From Planctomycetota bacterium (GTDB lineage Bacteria > Planctomycetota > PUPC01 > JACPCR01): DNA of 64,000 nucleotides. Shown piece by piece: positions 1-10,095 of this stretch. Location of the stretch: NCBI GenBank assembly GCA_027625095.1, contig JAQBXN010000011.1:39968-103967 (forward strand), in the 5' to 3' direction. Every line of letters starts with the position of its first letter. Position 1 is the first letter of the stretch. The position numbers and the translations under genes were made by a program. The notes below the pieces were generated by a model that was not told the origin of the DNA, did no database searches, and was given only the letters and a program-made list of their open reading frames with translations.

Positions 1-57
1 TAGGATGCCGGACAGACATGTAAACAGCATACATTCATCATAAAAGCAGGAGTTTTC

Positions 58-3000
58 ATGAAGCGGCATCTATTGGCATTCCTGATTGTTTTCGGCTGTT
101 CAGTCCTGGACGCGGAGAGCCGCCTGAACGTCCTCTTCCTTGGCGACAATGGACACCACCGCCCCCGCGATCGCTCGGAGCAACTCATCCCTGTGCTTGG
201 CAGCCGCGGCATCGATGTGAAGTACGTCGACAATGTCGAAGAGCTTAATCTCTCGAACCTGAAGGAATACGACGCCCTGATCATCTATGCGAATCATGGC
301 AACTGGAAGCCAGAGCATGAGAAGGCGCTTGTCGATTACGTCGAGCAGGGCGGAGGGTTCGTGCCGATCCATTGCGCGTCCGCCTGCTGGGGCCAATCGC
401 AGGCGTATGTCGATTTGGTTGGAGGACAGTTTCAGCGGCATGGGACTGGCATCTTCCTCACCGATATCGTCGGGCCGCGGCATCCGATTATGCAAAAGTT
501 TGAAGGCTTCAAGACTTGGGACGAAACATACGTCCACCAAAAGCACAACACCAAAAACCGGATTGTTTTGCAGACTCGAAAAGAAGGGGATCAGGAAGAA
601 CCCTGGACGTGGATTCGGACTCAGGGCAAAGGGCGCGTCTTTTATACTGCGTATGGACACGACCATCGAACCTGGGGCCAGCCCGGTTTTAATGCGCTGA
701 TTGAAAAAGGCATCCGCTGGTCGGCCGGCAGCGATGAAGCCATCGAAGTGCCCGGCCTCTACGAGCCGCTGCCCAGGGACCTGAAGCCGTTCCAATATAA
801 GGAAGCCAAAATAGCCTATTACCCGCCGGGTGGGGGACGAACGGATGGTGGCTGGAATCAGATGCAACTACCAATCGCGCCTTCGGATTCGTCGCGACAT
901 TTGCAGACGCCTCGTGGATTCAAGACAGAGTTGTTCGTATCCGAACCCGATATTCAGAAGGCCATCTGCATGGCGTGGGATACACGGGGCCGTCTGTGGG
1001 TTTGCGAGACCAGGGACTATCCGAACGAGATGCGACCTGAAGGGGAAGGAAACGACCAGATCAAGATATGTGAAGACACCAACCAGGACGGCAAGGCGGA
1101 TAAGTTCACTGTGTTCGCGGACAAGCTCAGCATCCCGACGAGCCTGGCCTTTGCGAACGGTGGCGTCATCGTGCACCAGGCGCCCCACACTCTGTTAATC
1201 AAAGATACGAATGGTGACGACAAGGCCGATGAACGCAAAGTGCTGTTCAGTGGCTGGGGCACAGGCGATACCCACGCCGGGCCCAGCAATCTGCGTTACG
1301 GGTTTGATAACTGGCTCTACGGAGTTGTCGGGTACTCCGGCTTCAGCGGAACCGTCGGCGGTGAAAAGCATAATTTCCACATGGGCATCTATCGGTTCAA
1401 GTCCGACGGCTCGCAGATGGAGTTTCTTCGCAGCACAAACAACAACACCTGGGGGCTGGGCCTCAGCGAGGAAAACATCGTCTTCGCCTCCACGGCCAAC
1501 AATAACGCTAGCTGTTACATGCCGATTCCGAATCGGTACTACGAGAACGTGCGTGGCTGGTCCGCAGAACGGCTCGGAACGATTGCCGTGAGCCAGGAGT
1601 TTTCACCGATTACAGAGAAGGTGAGACAGGTCGACGCACACGGTCGCTTCACTGCGGGCGCTGGACACGCGCTTTACACCGCACGAGTTTTTCCAGAGCA
1701 GTATTGGAACAAAACTGCTTTTGTGAACGGCCCGACCGGACACCTGGTCGGCACCTTTCTCTTGCGTGAGCGTGGGTCAGATTTTTATTCCACGAATTCG
1801 TGGAACCTGCTCGCCAGCGATGACGAGTGGACAGCCCCAATCATGTCAGAGGTAGGCCCCGACGGTTCGGTCTGGACCATCGACTGGTACAACTACATCA
1901 TCCAGCACAACCCGACGCCCGCCGGATTTACGAATGGAAAAGGCAACGCGTACGAGACACCGCTGCGCGACAAAGTGCATGGCCGCATCTATCGCACTTT
2001 TCCCTCCAGCGCGAAGTTACAGCAGATCCCGAATCTCGAAAAGGCGTCGTCTCAGGAACTCGTCGCCACCCTTAAGAACCCGAACATGCTCTGGCGAATG
2101 CATGCGCAACGATTACTTGTTGAACGCGGTCTGAAAGATGTCGCCATCGACCTGGTGAAGCTGGTTCAAGATACCTCCGTCGATGGGGCCGATATTAATG
2201 TCGCTGCCATCCACGCCCTATGGACACTTCACGGGCTGGACGCAAAGGGCATAGGTGAAATCCAGGATGCAGCTCAGCCGCTTAGACACCCGTCACGCGG
2301 CGTGCGACGTGCTGCGATCATGACTCTACCTCGAACGCCGGAGTCTCTTACCGCCATTCTGGACAGTAACATTCTTAATGATAAAGACGCGCAGGTTCGC
2401 ATGGCTGCATATCTCGCCCTGTCAGAATTCGACGCTTCAACTGAAGCGGGCCGTTCAATTGCACAGGCGCTCGCGTCCTCCGAGAACTCCGCAGACCGTT
2501 GGATTCCCGACGCGCTCACATCCGCGGCCGCCGCGCACGAGCAGCACTTCCTGGCCGCTATCTGTACAGAAAAACTCCCCGGCTCCACACCGGGGCTTAT
2601 CGACAGAGTCATCCCACGAGTGGCTGAACATTTCGCCCGGGGCGAAAACGCGGCCGCGACTGTCGGCGCGGTCGTGCTGGCAGTGGGCTCGGCGGAACCT
2701 CATGTTGCCGATGCCATCATCTCCGGATTCTCAAATGGTTGGCCCAAGGGAAAAAGAGCGGAACTGAGTGACGAGGTAGACAAGGCAATGGTGGGGTTAG
2801 TTCAAAAGCTTTCGCCTGCTTCGCGGGGCAAGTTTGTGAAGCTCGCTGTTCAATGGGGCAGCAAGAGTTTCACGGAGCAGATGGCCAGGATTTCAGAAGG
2901 CTTCTTGAAAACCGCTAGAGATGACAAGCAAACGGACCAGGAACGCATCGCGTCCGCCGGCCAGTTCATCGATTTCCGAAGCTTGGACGCCGAAGCGGTT

Positions 3001-4386
3001 AAGACGCTCCTCGCCCTCGTCACTCCCAAGACGACCCCGGCACTGGCTCAAGGCTTCATTCAATCCGTCGGCAGAAGCGAAACAGCGGAGGCCGGCAGCG
3101 CGCTTGTGGCTTCCCTCCCGGGGCTTACTCCAAGCTCCAAGACGGAAGTGCTGAACACTCTTCTCAAGCGTTCCGAATGGACTGCCAGCCTTCTGGATGC
3201 AGCGGAAAGAGGCGAACTGAGCCTGGCACTTCTACCACTCGCCCAGCAACAGAACCTGACACATCATCCAGACGAGAGACTGGCCGGGCGAGCCCGGCTG
3301 ATTCTAAAAAAGAGTGGTGTTGCTGTGAACGCGGACAGGCAAGAAGTCATCGACCGTTATCTGAGAGCCCTCCTCGGGCAAGGCAAAAATGAAGTTCCGG
3401 AATTCAGCAGCGGCGAAGCCGCCAAGGGCAAGCTCGTCTTTCAGCAGAACTGCACAGTCTGCCACAAGCACAGTGGCGAGGGTGCGGAGATCGGCCCCGA
3501 ACTCACCGGCATGAACGTGCATCCCAAACATGAACTCCTCATTCACATCCTCGATCCCAGTCGCAGTGTTGAAGGAAATTTTCAGCAATACCAGGTCGCC
3601 ACAGAGGAGGATCAAATCTTCGCTGGCCTGCTCGCAGCCGAATCCAAAACGGCCATCGAGATCATCGATACCGAGGGCAAGAAGCACATTGTTCTGCGCG
3701 AAAATATCAAGGCACTGATCGCATCACCGAAGTCTGTCATGCCTGACGGTTTCGAACACAAGATCCCGGAGAATGCCATGGCCGACCTGCTTGAGTTCCT
3801 CACCCAGCGTGGAAAGTTCCAACCAATACCTCTTGGCAAAGTCGCCACCATCAACAGCGATCAGGGCATGTTTCACACCAGATCAAGCATGGTGGAGACC
3901 CTGATTTTCGACGACTGGAAGCCAAAAACTTTCGAAGGCGTCCCATTCCTCCTGATCGACCCAGAAGGCGGAACAGTCCCGAACATCATCCTGCTTCACA
4001 GCCCCAATGGTGCTGTCTGCAGCAAGATGCCGAAGATGGTGACAGTCCCCTGCAACGGAAAAGCAAAGGCGATTCACCTATTGTCCGGAGTCGGCGGCTG
4101 GAACTTTCCTGCCATAAGAGAGAAGTCTATCGCGCTGACTGTCCGCATGAATTACGCAGACGGCAAGACCGAAGACCACCTGCTCAAAAACGGAGAAGAG
4201 TTCGCCGACTACATTCGCGTTGTCCACGTCGACAAATCCAAGCTCGCCTACAAGATGCGCCGGGGTCAGCAGGTCCGCTACATCGTCCTTTATCCCAAGC
4301 TCGACGAGGTAATCGCGACCATTGAATTCATCGATGGAGACAATTCCGCGCCGGCGGTGGTGGCCGTGACTGTAGAGGCGCCTTAA
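58..4386 (+). CDS. PVC-type ThuA / membrane-bound dehydrogenase / HEAT / cytochrome c fusion protein
   Basis: The ATG start follows an AGGAG Shine-Dalgarno at 48-52. Residues 1-20 are a signal peptide (MKRHLLAFLIVFGCSVLDAE), so the protein is exported. Residues ~23-222 form a ThuA-like (trehalose-utilisation/glutamine-amidotransferase-like) domain. Residues ~285-670 are the planctomycete membrane-bound dehydrogenase propeller, with the DTNQDGKADKFTVFAD and DTNGDDKADE calcium-loop-like repeats. HEAT-like helices follow to ~1090. A single class I cytochrome c domain has its heme motif at C1132-x-x-C1135-H1136, followed by GPELTG. A last domain of ~200 residues is not recognised. The architecture is typical of planctomycete and verrucomicrobial secreted sugar or polyol oxidation proteins; the actual substrate is unknown. 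No gene upstream is visible in the window. Confidence 0.9.
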   Translation: MKRHLLAFLIVFGCSVLDAESRLNVLFLGDNGHHRPRDRSEQLIPVLGSRGIDVKYVDNVEELNLSNLKEYDALIIYANHGNWKPEHEKALVDYVEQGGGFVPIHCASACWGQSQAYVDLVGGQFQRHGTGIFLTDIVGPRHPIMQKFEGFKTWDETYVHQKHNTKNRIVLQTRKEGDQEEPWTWIRTQGKGRVFYTAYGHDHRTWGQPGFNALIEKGIRWSAGSDEAIEVPGLYEPLPRDLKPFQYKEAKIAYYPPGGGRTDGGWNQMQLPIAPSDSSRHLQTPRGFKTELFVSEPDIQKAICMAWDTRGRLWVCETRDYPNEMRPEGEGNDQIKICEDTNQDGKADKFTVFADKLSIPTSLAFANGGVIVHQAPHTLLIKDTNGDDKADERKVLFSGWGTGDTHAGPSNLRYGFDNWLYGVVGYSGFSGTVGGEKHNFHMGIYRFKSDGSQMEFLRSTNNNTWGLGLSEENIVFASTANNNASCYMPIPNRYYENVRGWSAERLGTIAVSQEFSPITEKVRQVDAHGRFTAGAGHALYTARVFPEQYWNKTAFVNGPTGHLVGTFLLRERGSDFYSTNSWNLLASDDEWTAPIMSEVGPDGSVWTIDWYNYIIQHNPTPAGFTNGKGNAYETPLRDKVHGRIYRTFPSSAKLQQIPNLEKASSQELVATLKNPNMLWRMHAQRLLVERGLKDVAIDLVKLVQDTSVDGADINVAAIHALWTLHGLDAKGIGEIQDAAQPLRHPSRGVRRAAIMTLPRTPESLTAILDSNILNDKDAQVRMAAYLALSEFDASTEAGRSIAQALASSENSADRWIPDALTSAAAAHEQHFLAAICTEKLPGSTPGLIDRVIPRVAEHFARGENAAATVGAVVLAVGSAEPHVADAIISGFSNGWPKGKRAELSDEVDKAMVGLVQKLSPASRGKFVKLAVQWGSKSFTEQMARISEGFLKTARDDKQTDQERIASAGQFIDFRSLDAEAVKTLLALVTPKTTPALAQGFIQSVGRSETAEAGSALVASLPGLTPSSKTEVLNTLLKRSEWTASLLDAAERGELSLALLPLAQQQNLTHHPDERLAGRARLILKKSGVAVNADRQEVIDRYLRALLGQGKNEVPEFSSGEAAKGKLVFQQNCTVCHKHSGEGAEIGPELTGMNVHPKHELLIHILDPSRSVEGNFQQYQVATEEDQIFAGLLAAESKTAIEIIDTEGKKHIVLRENIKALIASPKSVMPDGFEHKIPENAMADLLEFLTQRGKFQPIPLGKVATINSDQGMFHTRSSMVETLIFDDWKPKTFEGVPFLLIDPEGGTVPNIILLHSPNGAVCSKMPKMVTVPCNGKAKAIHLLSGVGGWNFPAIREKSIALTVRMNYADGKTEDHLLKNGEEFADYIRVVHVDKSKLAYKMRRGQQVRYIVLYPKLDEVIATIEFIDGDNSAPAVVAVTVEAP

Positions 4387-4604
4387 TGAGGGCAATGGAT
4401 GAATTGGTAGAGCACGGATTCAATCACCCAAGTCAATGAAACTGAGCATCTGTGATGAGTTCGTGATGATTTTTCAATCTCCGAATGAACACGGAGTCTC
4501 ATGCACCGTGAAATGCGAGTCCAAGCATGCATGGGCCACGATCCTGGTGTCCATAGCCAAGCGTATGCCTTTACGATCCGGACTGGGTCGATTAATCTCC
4601 TGGC

Positions 4605-5152
4605 ATGGCAAACAAGAAGACCACCAAAGCCGTCGTAACTTCAAATAGAATCGAGCAGGCTATCCACGTTTTTCGAGGCCAACGTGTGATGCTGGATTCG
4701 GACCTGGCCGAATTGTACGGGGTGACAACCGGTCGTCTGAATGAACAAGTATCGCGAAACAGAGGGCGGTTCCCTGAAGACTTTGCATTTCAGCTCACCC
4801 TGCAAGAGTTTGCAGCTTTGATATCGCAATCTGCGATATCAAGCTGGGCCGTGGAGGGCGTCGAAAGAGGCCATGGGTTTTTACCGAGCAAAGGATTGCC
4901 ATGCTTTCCAGCGTATTGCGCTCACCAACGGCGATTCGAGTCAACATAGAGATCATGAGGACGTTTATCCAACTACGCCGGTTGATGGCAACTCCGGGCG
5001 AATTGGTTGAACAACTGATGAAGCTTGCCGAGACAGTGAAACTTCACGATGACCAGATCAAAGTTGTGACACAAGTGCTTCAACAAATGTTAGGAGCTCC
5101 TGAACCTCGAAGACCGAAGATCGGTTTTCATGTGCGCAAGAAAGACGACTAA
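4605..5152 (+). pseudogene. ORF6N-domain regulator broken by a -1 frameshift
   Basis: The first part (4605-~4847) encodes an ORF6N DNA-binding domain of the phage KilA-N/ORF6N type, with motifs such as RVMLDSDLAELYGV and RNRGRFPEDFAFQL. The rest of the same family, FTEQRIAMLSSVLRS through VNIEIMRTFIQLRRLM and a C-terminal helix ending HVRKKDD, is read in another frame. Frames rejoin if one G is added to the TGGG run at 4845-4848, giving SWGRGGRRKRPWVFTEQ, which matches what the family has there. The upstream frame left alone ends with ~33 unrelated residues at 4949. This is either a decayed gene or a one-base sequence error. Such proteins are usually orphan or prophage-derived regulators; no phage genes are nearby. 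Confidence 0.8.
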
Positions 5153-5224
5153 GCCGGATATGGCTGCGAGGAGGTGGAAGCTGAGCCGCAGCAAAATTCA
5201 GAACTTTGATAGAGGGCAATTAGA

Positions 5225-7174
5225 TTGAGCATTAACAACAAAGAGACCTCTTCTACCGCGGCTTCGGATCCGCTGGCGTACACCACGCCGGAACGGCTGG
5301 TTCAGGACTTTGCTAGCAGAGGGCTTGTCGTCCTGGCTCCGGAGAGTCTCGGTATTCCGACTGAAATCCACGACCGGATCTACGAGCAGGAAAAGAAGGC
5401 CTACCACGACAGGAAGCCCGTTACCCCTTCCAGCATTCCCGACGTGCTCAAGGTGCTCAACGCGCCCGGGCTTGTCGCCGCGTGCAATCAGCTCGTGGGC
5501 AAAAACTGGGCGATCGTTCCCTTCACGCACAATGCTTCTTTCACGAGCGGGTCACACGATCAACACTGGCACAAAGACGACAACGGCCCCTACAACAGCA
5601 GGAAGCAACGCCACCATCAGGCCGTCCAGATCGAAATGCTTTACTACCCCCAAACTGTTCGAGAAGACATGGGGCCAACCGCGACCATCCCCTACTCACA
5701 CTACTGGACATACAATCACGAAGAAAACCACGACAACTTCGCAGGCGCCGACCATCTCGATTTCAATTACCCGCTCAGCCACATGGAAAGGGAGCCCGTC
5801 TCCGGACCAGATTCCAAGTACGGCATAGACGACATCATCAACCGCCGCACGGCCCACGACGTTCGGATGCGTGAAGCGGTAACGAACACCGGGTGGCCGC
5901 TGGTGCAGCAGTTCGAAGCCGCCCCGCTTCGGGCCGGCAGCGTGATTCTTTATTCCCACAACATGTTCCACAGAGGGAACCATCGTCGCGACAATTCGGG
6001 GACATGGCGGGACAACCCTCGCTTCATGTGGCGCTTCTGGTTGTATCGCACCACGGACACGATCTCCTCAGGCAGTGCGCCCGATGAAATCAATTGGAAC
6101 AGCCTCGGCGTAGATCCGCTTACCAGCATTGATCTTTCCGAGGCCGGCGAAGACGTCACCGCGGTCTGGCGATATCACCATTTCTGGATGAAGACCGGCC
6201 AAACGCCTCCACCGCACCCCAGCGTTTCAGGCATCTCATCGGAAGAGCGTGAGAAAGAAGCAGACCGCTTGTTCGAGCAACTGCGCGCAAGAAATGACGA
6301 AGCCGAGCCGGCCCGCATCGGCGCTGCGTACAGGCTGGCCTCCATCGGTGATAGCGCCTTGGCCGTGCGGCTTCTGGGCCGGGCGTTGTATACCGAGCGA
6401 GAGAGTGTGCGCCGCGCTGCCACCTACGGACTGATTGCGGTTGGACCCGACGCAACGCACACGTTTCTTGAAGCGGCGAACTCACCTATCAAATGGGTTA
6501 GAAAAGCAGGCGTGTATGGCCTGGGCGATATCAGCCCACTCAACGACGAAGTACTGGAGGCCGTCGCTGCGCGCCTTCAGGACGACCCATCAGTTTACGT
6601 CCGCTCTGTCGCCGCCGGAACACTCGGTTGTCTGGGCCGCCGGGCGATTGCCACGCACATTGGTGAATCGCTTGTTCCTGCGTGTTTGGACGCGCTCGTG
6701 CAAAGTCTGGCCCGCGAGGAGAATCGGCTCTGCATGAGCAAGGCGCAGGGGCGATCCATCAAGTTCGCGCGGCCAACGGACGACTGCGATGTCTGCGAGG
6801 GTGGCGGTGTCGACTTTGGCCTCGAACGTTTTAAGCCGGTGCGTTCGGCGGTGCGGGAGAATGCGCTTTGGTCCATTGTCATCCTCTGTTCCCACAGCGC
6901 CGAGATCATTGGTTCTGCTTTGGAAACAACGATAGGCGCCTTGAAAAAGGTTCTTCGTGACGACAAGAACGTCATCTGTGTCGGGTTCGCCATGGATGCG
7001 CTGAACCGATTGGCCAGCCTGCATCCGGAAGATGGAAAGTCGTTTCCTCTTATTGAAGGACTGCAAAAGAACCTTCTATCAATACTGGGAGACTTACCCA
7101 TCCGAAGTTGGGAGGCCCTAGTCCGGGGTGGGCTGAGCGCGGAATCGTTGTTTGCATTCAAGAAACCTGATTGA
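5225..7174 (+). CDS. Phytanoyl-CoA dioxygenase (PhyH) family protein with C-terminal HEAT repeats
   Basis: The start is TTG at 5225, with a purine-rich GAGGG just upstream. Residues ~25-260 match the Fe(II)/2-oxoglutarate-dependent PhyH fold: the metal-binding HxD is H116-K-D118 in HWHKDD and the distal histidine lies in SHNMFHRGNHRR. Residues ~340-640 are HEAT-type helical repeats (for example ESVRRAATYGLIAVGPDA and DPSVYVRSVAAGTLGCLG) with a small CDVCEGGG insertion. There is no signal peptide, so it should be cytosolic. The oxygenase part probably hydroxylates a small molecule; the HEAT part may serve as a partner scaffold. Substrate unknown. The next gene on this strand lies 117 nt downstream. 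Confidence 0.85.
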   Translation: MSINNKETSSTAASDPLAYTTPERLVQDFASRGLVVLAPESLGIPTEIHDRIYEQEKKAYHDRKPVTPSSIPDVLKVLNAPGLVAACNQLVGKNWAIVPFTHNASFTSGSHDQHWHKDDNGPYNSRKQRHHQAVQIEMLYYPQTVREDMGPTATIPYSHYWTYNHEENHDNFAGADHLDFNYPLSHMEREPVSGPDSKYGIDDIINRRTAHDVRMREAVTNTGWPLVQQFEAAPLRAGSVILYSHNMFHRGNHRRDNSGTWRDNPRFMWRFWLYRTTDTISSGSAPDEINWNSLGVDPLTSIDLSEAGEDVTAVWRYHHFWMKTGQTPPPHPSVSGISSEEREKEADRLFEQLRARNDEAEPARIGAAYRLASIGDSALAVRLLGRALYTERESVRRAATYGLIAVGPDATHTFLEAANSPIKWVRKAGVYGLGDISPLNDEVLEAVAARLQDDPSVYVRSVAAGTLGCLGRRAIATHIGESLVPACLDALVQSLAREENRLCMSKAQGRSIKFARPTDDCDVCEGGGVDFGLERFKPVRSAVRENALWSIVILCSHSAEIIGSALETTIGALKKVLRDDKNVICVGFAMDALNRLASLHPEDGKSFPLIEGLQKNLLSILGDLPIRSWEALVRGGLSAESLFAFKKPD

Positions 7175-7291
7175 CCCGGGGGCATTTCCAACCCTGAATG
7201 ATTACGGCCAAGCAATGAACGCAGTGGGATAACCGTTAGTTCATGATTGTCTTTTTGACCTTCCGAATAACCCCAACGAAAATCTATTCCT

Positions 7292-8134
7292 ATGCGATTC
7301 CACCTCTTAGGCTCTGCTGCCGGGAAGCCAGTGCCTCGCACTTTCTGCCGTTGCCGCGTCTGCCTTCATGCACTGGAGCAGGGCGGGCCTGATCTCCGGA
7401 CACGAACCGGGATGAATCTCTTCTTGGATGGCGACAGCTCACGTGAGCCGAAGTATCGCATCGATCTGCCGCCGGATACCGGTCACCACATGATGGCTCA
7501 CCGGTTCAATCTGAATCTGTTGGAACACCTTCTGTTCACGCATTCCCACGAAGACCACTTCGACCTCCTCTACTTGAGACATCGAGGGAGACTAATGAGC
7601 GACCGGGCAGAGATGCCCTGGCTGAACATTTACGGAAGTGCAGAGACCAAGGGCGAGTTCGATACCTGGAACTTGAATCTGGATGACCTGAGGCTGCGAT
7701 ACCATCAGGTGGAGCCATTCCAGTCTTTCTCGGTCGACGAGATGGAGGTATTTGCGATCAAGGGCAATCATGCGCCCGGTACGCTGCATTACGTGATCCG
7801 GCATGCGGGCAAGTCAGTGCTGCTTGCCTGGGATACTGGCTGGTACGAGGACGAAACCTGGGAAGCACTGAAGGGCCTCAAGCTGGACGCAGTTTTCATG
7901 GAATGCACTCAATTCGGCGGCCCTGAGGAGATCCGACACAGCAGTCACTGCAACTTCTACACGCTGCGGATGATGCGGGAAAGACTCCTCGAAATGGACG
8001 TCATTCTCGGCGATACGCCCTACGTTACAGTTCACATGGGAGATAACGGTCTTCTCCTCCACTCAGAACGTGTGGATCTCGCCGAACCCCACAACATCAC
8101 CGTCGGATACGACGGGCTGGAGTTAGGGGTCTGA
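7292..8134 (+). CDS. Metallo-beta-lactamase-fold hydrolase (PhnP/PqqB-like)
   Basis: The 280-residue protein starts MRFHLLGSAAGKPVPRTFC, the beginning typical of PhnP/PqqB-like MBL-fold proteins. A Cys knuckle FCRCRVC (C19, C21, C24) could bind zinc. The metal-site motif HxHxDH is H84-S-H86-E-D88-H89; later GNHAPGT and AWDTGWYED supply further ligands. It lacks a signal peptide and is likely a cytosolic phosphodiesterase-type hydrolase. Whether it acts on cyclic phosphates (PhnP) or something else cannot be told, since no phosphonate or PQQ genes are present. It may be co-transcribed with the PhyH-HEAT gene upstream. Confidence 0.85.
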   Translation: MRFHLLGSAAGKPVPRTFCRCRVCLHALEQGGPDLRTRTGMNLFLDGDSSREPKYRIDLPPDTGHHMMAHRFNLNLLEHLLFTHSHEDHFDLLYLRHRGRLMSDRAEMPWLNIYGSAETKGEFDTWNLNLDDLRLRYHQVEPFQSFSVDEMEVFAIKGNHAPGTLHYVIRHAGKSVLLAWDTGWYEDETWEALKGLKLDAVFMECTQFGGPEEIRHSSHCNFYTLRMMRERLLEMDVILGDTPYVTVHMGDNGLLLHSERVDLAEPHNITVGYDGLELGV

Positions 8135-8268
8135 CTCTTGAGCGCTTTTGGCTTAGAGATCTCACTCTTCTGTGAGCAAGCTCACGGGGCTCTCGGACGC
8201 TGCACGCGATCTGGGTAATGACAAGCTGTGGCGGTAGGGCTGATGAAATTGTGGTGAACTCAGCGCAT

Positions 8269-9981
8269 TCATCCCGAATAGGGAATGACCGGCAGGAGGA
8301 TGTGCGAAGGGTGCCCGGGATCGTGCAGAATGGCCTGATCTGCCGTTTGCATTTCTGTATCCGTCCCAGGCGGATTGCCGGTGTTCAGGTTTCGGTCCCA
8401 CAGGGGGAAGTTACTGCTGGTGATGTCGAGGCGGATGCGGTGACCTTTTTTAAAGACGTTGCTGGTGGGCAGGAGTTCGATGGTGTATTCGAGAGGGATG
8501 CCGGGTTCGATGAGTTTGGGGGTTGCCCAGTCGCGTTTGCGGAAGCGGGCTCTTATGACCCCTTCCGTAATATTGATGGATCGGCCGTCCGGGTAAACGT
8601 CACAGAGCCGGGCCACAAAGTCGGTATCTCGTGCGGTCGTCGATGCGAAGATGGTTGCCGTGACTGGGCCGGTGACCTCGAGGTCTTCTTCAAGAGTCTC
8701 TGAAGTGTAGACGAGCATGTCGTCCCGGCGTTCGACCGGTCGCTGATCGTATGGGCCGGGCAGGCAGTGTTCATAGAGGCCCGGGTTGTAGGGGCCAACG
8801 GAATGGTTTCCGCCCAGAGTCGGCATCGGATGCTCAGGGTCGTAGTGGAACTCGTCGGATGGCTCCGCATCCGCGGGCTCGAGGGTAAGGCTGCCGTCAC
8901 CGAACAGGCTGTTTGCCGCTCCATTGGAATGCAGGAAGAATTTGGTAAATCTGGTTCTGGCCAGGGGCCATTCATATTCGTCCCGCCAGACATTGGCGCC
9001 CATGACGAAAATCCGTATCGGGGCTTTCTGAAATTCTTCCGAATCGCCTTCTTTGAGCATGCAGTTCAGCCAGCGCACCGTCGAGTCGTTTTCTTTCAAG
9101 GACTCCGGGCCGAAGTCAAGTTGACCCAGTTTGGAGGAGGAGGACATCCCGTGAGTCCAAGGACCGACGATTACGCGGTGGCTCTTTGCCAGATCTGAAT
9201 CCGGGGAGTCCTCGATCAGCTTCAGGTAGTTCTTGAAATTCTCGCCCGGATAGTAGTCGTACCAACCGCCCGTAAGGAGCAGAGGCACGTCAAACTTATT
9301 CATGCTTTTCCGGATGTTCAGTGACTGCCAATAGTCATCCCGGCGATCATGGTTCACGTAGTCGCGGTAGAAAGGAACCGGCAGGGTGCCTCCTTTTTCG
9401 TCGAGGGTGATCAGCGGTAGTTCACGGAGCAGCTTCATCACATCGAACGCCGGCAGCAGGCTGGCGCTCGAAACTCTGGAAGCGACCTCGAAGCAGAGCC
9501 AGGTGTACGTCAACGCCAGGCTGAACACGCCGTCACAATAGTAGGCTCGGCGCCAGAGATCGGAGGACATGAATCGCGGATTGAGCACAGTCAGATACGG
9601 GCTGCCAGTAGAGGCAAGGTAGAACTGAGTCGCGGCTAGATAAGAATCGCCGTACATCCCGATCTTTCCGTTACACCAGACCTGTGTGCCAATCCACTCG
9701 AGAGTATCGAAGCCATCCTCGGCCTCACTTGTAAACGGATACCACTTCCCCTCCGAGTCATATCGGCCCCGGCAATCCTGTGCGACGAAAGCGATCCCCT
9801 TTTGGACATATTCGTTTCCGATCATGCCGCCCCGGCTGTATGCGGTTCGCACCAGGACGACTGGGAACGGCCCTTCGCCGCCCGGCAGCGCAATAGTCGT
9901 CTCGAGATGCACTCCGTCACGCATTGGGATTTTTACGTTCCGCATAATTCGCCCGTAACGTGTATCAGCCGGTCTGTTCAT
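8269..9981 (-). CDS. CocE/NonD family alpha/beta hydrolase (X-Pro dipeptidyl-peptidase-like)
   Basis: The 570-residue protein opens with the CocE/NonD signature (IPMRDGVHLETTIALP). The nucleophile is probably S113 in GMYGDSYLAATQ, the acid lies in LLLTGGWYDYYPGENF, and the histidine in VGPWTHGMS. The C-terminal part has the jelly-roll X-Pro peptidase domain (VTGPVTATIFASTTARDTDFVARL). No signal peptide is obvious, so it looks cytosolic. Family members cleave esters, amides or beta-lactams; the substrate here is unknown. It is convergent with the MBL-fold gene, 134 nt apart; a short stem GTGAG/CTCAC at 8172-8185 lies between them without a T-run. Confidence 0.88.
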   Translation of the reverse strand: MNRPADTRYGRIMRNVKIPMRDGVHLETTIALPGGEGPFPVVLVRTAYSRGGMIGNEYVQKGIAFVAQDCRGRYDSEGKWYPFTSEAEDGFDTLEWIGTQVWCNGKIGMYGDSYLAATQFYLASTGSPYLTVLNPRFMSSDLWRRAYYCDGVFSLALTYTWLCFEVASRVSSASLLPAFDVMKLLRELPLITLDEKGGTLPVPFYRDYVNHDRRDDYWQSLNIRKSMNKFDVPLLLTGGWYDYYPGENFKNYLKLIEDSPDSDLAKSHRVIVGPWTHGMSSSSKLGQLDFGPESLKENDSTVRWLNCMLKEGDSEEFQKAPIRIFVMGANVWRDEYEWPLARTRFTKFFLHSNGAANSLFGDGSLTLEPADAEPSDEFHYDPEHPMPTLGGNHSVGPYNPGLYEHCLPGPYDQRPVERRDDMLVYTSETLEEDLEVTGPVTATIFASTTARDTDFVARLCDVYPDGRSINITEGVIRARFRKRDWATPKLIEPGIPLEYTIELLPTSNVFKKGHRIRLDITSSNFPLWDRNLNTGNPPGTDTEMQTADQAILHDPGHPSHILLPVIPYSG

Positions 9982-10085
9982 TGTTGCTTCTCGCTTTGTA
10001 AGGCAGGTTTTTGGGGATCGTCCATCGGAAGCGTCTCGACGGCCATTCTGATTTCTTCAACTGTTGACATTGCTATCTGTTAAGG

Positions 10086-10095
10086 GATCGGTTTG
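10086..10095. repeat. Left copy of 10-bp target-site duplication
   Basis: GATCGGTTTG directly abuts the left inverted end of the miniature element; the second exact copy is at 10430-10439, abutting the right end. The reconstructed empty site would read GATCGGTTTG once, followed by CCCCTGG. Confidence 0.8.

Noticed and set aside
100..867. 255-residue minus-strand open frame inside the ThuA domain
   Set aside because: Overlaps fully with the ThuA coding sequence and has no recognisable domain.
4436..4648. Short open frame just before the ORF6N pseudogene
   Set aside because: Low-complexity composition, no ribosome site, overlaps the better-supported ORF6N frame.
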